Shown here: piece after piece, positions 62,721-64,000 of the stretch
Layout of the letters: each line of letters begins with the position of its first letter
Numbering within the stretch: the stretch's first letter is position 1
Origin: Morella rubra
Taxonomy: Eukaryota > Streptophyta > Magnoliopsida > Fagales > Myricaceae
Assembly: GCA_003952965.2 (NCBI GenBank)
Contig: RXIC02000006.1
Span: forward strand, 1-64,000
Direction: 5' to 3'
Length of the DNA stretch: 64,000 bases
The notes under the pieces: generated by a model
What the model was told of the DNA's origin: nothing
Database searches by the model: none
What the model saw: the letters and a program-made list of their open reading frames with translations, nothing else
Position numbers and translations under genes: made by a program

Positions 62721-63870
62721 TTAACTGCTTGCATAGAGATCAATGCTACCAACTTGGAGCCGGGAAGTCGACTGAACATCTCGGACAGCTAGAAACCTAA
62801 ACCTGTGAAATATAACAACAGTTCAAAGGAGAAGCAGAAAATGAACGTATCTTTTAACATATTCTGAGAAATCATTTTACCTGAAAACATTGAACAGGAG
62901 CCCTACAGATGTAATCTTATAGGTTTTACGTTGGAAGCGTGCTTCAAATGTTTGAGAAGTCTGTTTATCCAACAGGTGCCAGCTGGATCCACCATCCCCG
63001 CTTCCCTCAACAACCCTAAATGAGAAAACATTTGATGCCCTATAAGATCTTGAGGTCCACAAGGGTAAGGACCTGCAAACAACTTTCATCCCCACCTAAT
63101 AGGACTTGCAAAAAAATAAAGAGGATATCCATTATCTAGAATATCTAAAGGAAAGCAATTTCATCTTCAGAAGCATGCTGTTTTCCTTTCTTACTCTATT
63201 TCAAAAATAGCTTCATTATACTCGATAGAAGTACCAAAACGAAGCTTCTTAAAGGGAAAAAAAAAAGGCTTTAACACTGTAAATGAATTCCTACGGTACT
63301 CATCCTATGAGAGTGATGGGAGGTGTCCTTTGATTTCCTAGGCCATAAAGTCCCTTTCACAGATAACATCCTTCAAAAGATATAGTAGTCGTCCCAGAAT
63401 GCAAAGGCGTAAGGACATATGTAATCTAATCCCTCAAGTGGAAGAAAATAAGTTGGAAGAGTGTCCTTTTATTTTAAAGGGACTTCAAATTATCAAGAGC
63501 TCATATATGGAAGCAAGTGAGTAGCCTGCCACGAAAGCTAGGGCACAAACGCTTGGCCTGCGATGCACGTCACGGTGACATATGTAATCCAACCATTAAT
63601 GTAAGATATAAATCTGGGGTCAGACGTTTAGAAAAACATACCAATCCATTGGATCCCTTTCGGGTGCGTCATTGGCAGACATCAACTCATATGCCACAAG
63701 CTCATACATTTTGTTGTCTGCTACTTTATATGTAATCCAACAACCTACAAGATGAGATAATTTGTTCATACACCATGGTGTACTAGTTAAGTAGGTAAAT
63801 GCTTTAACAAAAGTTCCTCTGTTACCCTGGGCACCCCAGGGGATGGGGTTGCAGAAGAAAGGAAGAATTG
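62721..63870 (-). CDS. PNG1: C-terminal exons of a gene with a galactose-binding-like domain, probable peptide:N-glycanase (partial)
   Basis: The 3' part of a minus-strand gene whose start lies beyond the right edge. Confident exons: 63744-63642, 63015-62881 and 62802-62721, with matching phases (TG|G gives the Trp of DPMDW; AG|G gives Arg in NVFRFRF). A further upstream exon at 63870-63826 fits the frame but is less sure. The protein end contains YELVAYELMSANDAPERDPM, DWVVEGSGDGGSSWHLLDKQ, RFQRKTYKI, and FRFLAVRDVQSTSRLQVGSI before the stop. This beta-rich, F5/8-type galactose-binding-like fold is, from memory, the C-terminal extension of plant cytosolic peptide:N-glycanase, which removes N-glycans from misfolded glycoproteins. 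The transglutaminase core is outside the window, so the name is provisional. Confidence 0.6.
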
Positions 63871-64000
63871 CTGAAGAGTCAAAGATGGGTGTCCTTTCAT
63901 GAGACATTAAACCTAGGCAGTGAGGATTGTGGGATTGCTTATCGGCACACTCTGATTGATTTTTCAGAACGACAGAAAAGAAAACTAGGATGTTCTGTGA

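Overview
This window is nuclear DNA from a flowering plant, almost certainly a eudicot. It is AT-rich, its genes are split by GT-AG introns, and its intergenic space is full of hAT, Mutator-like, CACTA, LINE and SINE debris. There is no operon structure, CRISPR array or prokaryotic gene. I name no species; the repeat load suggests a medium-sized genome, possibly a woody perennial (inference).

Layout. 1-11,000: AT-rich intergenic DNA with decayed repeats and no convincing gene. 11,000-18,143 (+): a complete 14-coding-exon NIMA-related kinase gene. 18,854-20,418 (-): an IQ67-domain (IQD) calmodulin-binding protein, convergent with the kinase. 22,252-26,487: a hAT transposon with terminal inverted repeats, target-site duplication and a frame-broken transposase. 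26,500-30,200: repeats, including a diverged ~400-bp direct repeat pair and an inverted-repeat element. 30,236-32,812 (+): a small secreted cysteine-rich EGF-like (notch-like) protein in six exons. 34,375-35,773: a Mutator-like element with ~315-bp inverted repeats enclosing a broken mTERF gene fragment (Pack-MULE-like). 36,529-37,471: a non-autonomous hAT-like element. 38,660-39,946 (-): an NBS-LRR-type leucine-rich-repeat relic split by a short CACTA element.

42,277-43,182 (+): inositol polyphosphate multikinase (IPK2), coding sequence in one exon. 44,642-45,289 (+): a germin-like protein. 46,572-50,228 (-): a complete 8-exon PITH-domain protein. 51,262-54,536: three inverted-repeat elements and a decayed zinc-finger-like fragment. 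55,039-55,890 (+): a plastid-targeted ribose-5-phosphate isomerase, intronless. 58,500-62,520: retroelement pieces, including a SINE and a 5'-truncated LINE, each with target-site duplications. 62,721 to the right edge (-): the last exons of a gene with a galactose-binding-like C-terminal domain, probably peptide:N-glycanase.

The genes do not form one pathway. They are an ordinary eukaryotic neighbourhood: a cytoskeletal/cell-growth kinase, a calmodulin-binding scaffold, an inositol-phosphate kinase, an apoplastic cupin, a proteasome-associated PITH protein and a pentose-phosphate/Calvin-cycle enzyme. From memory, PITH, ribose-5-phosphate isomerase and NEK2 also lie close together in Arabidopsis (At3g04780, At3g04790, At3g04810), so part of the order may be conserved. 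I found no evidence of a new biological system. The most unusual items are the Pack-MULE-like capture of an mTERF fragment, the nested LRR/CACTA relic, and duplicated gene flanks around the EGF-like and PITH loci.
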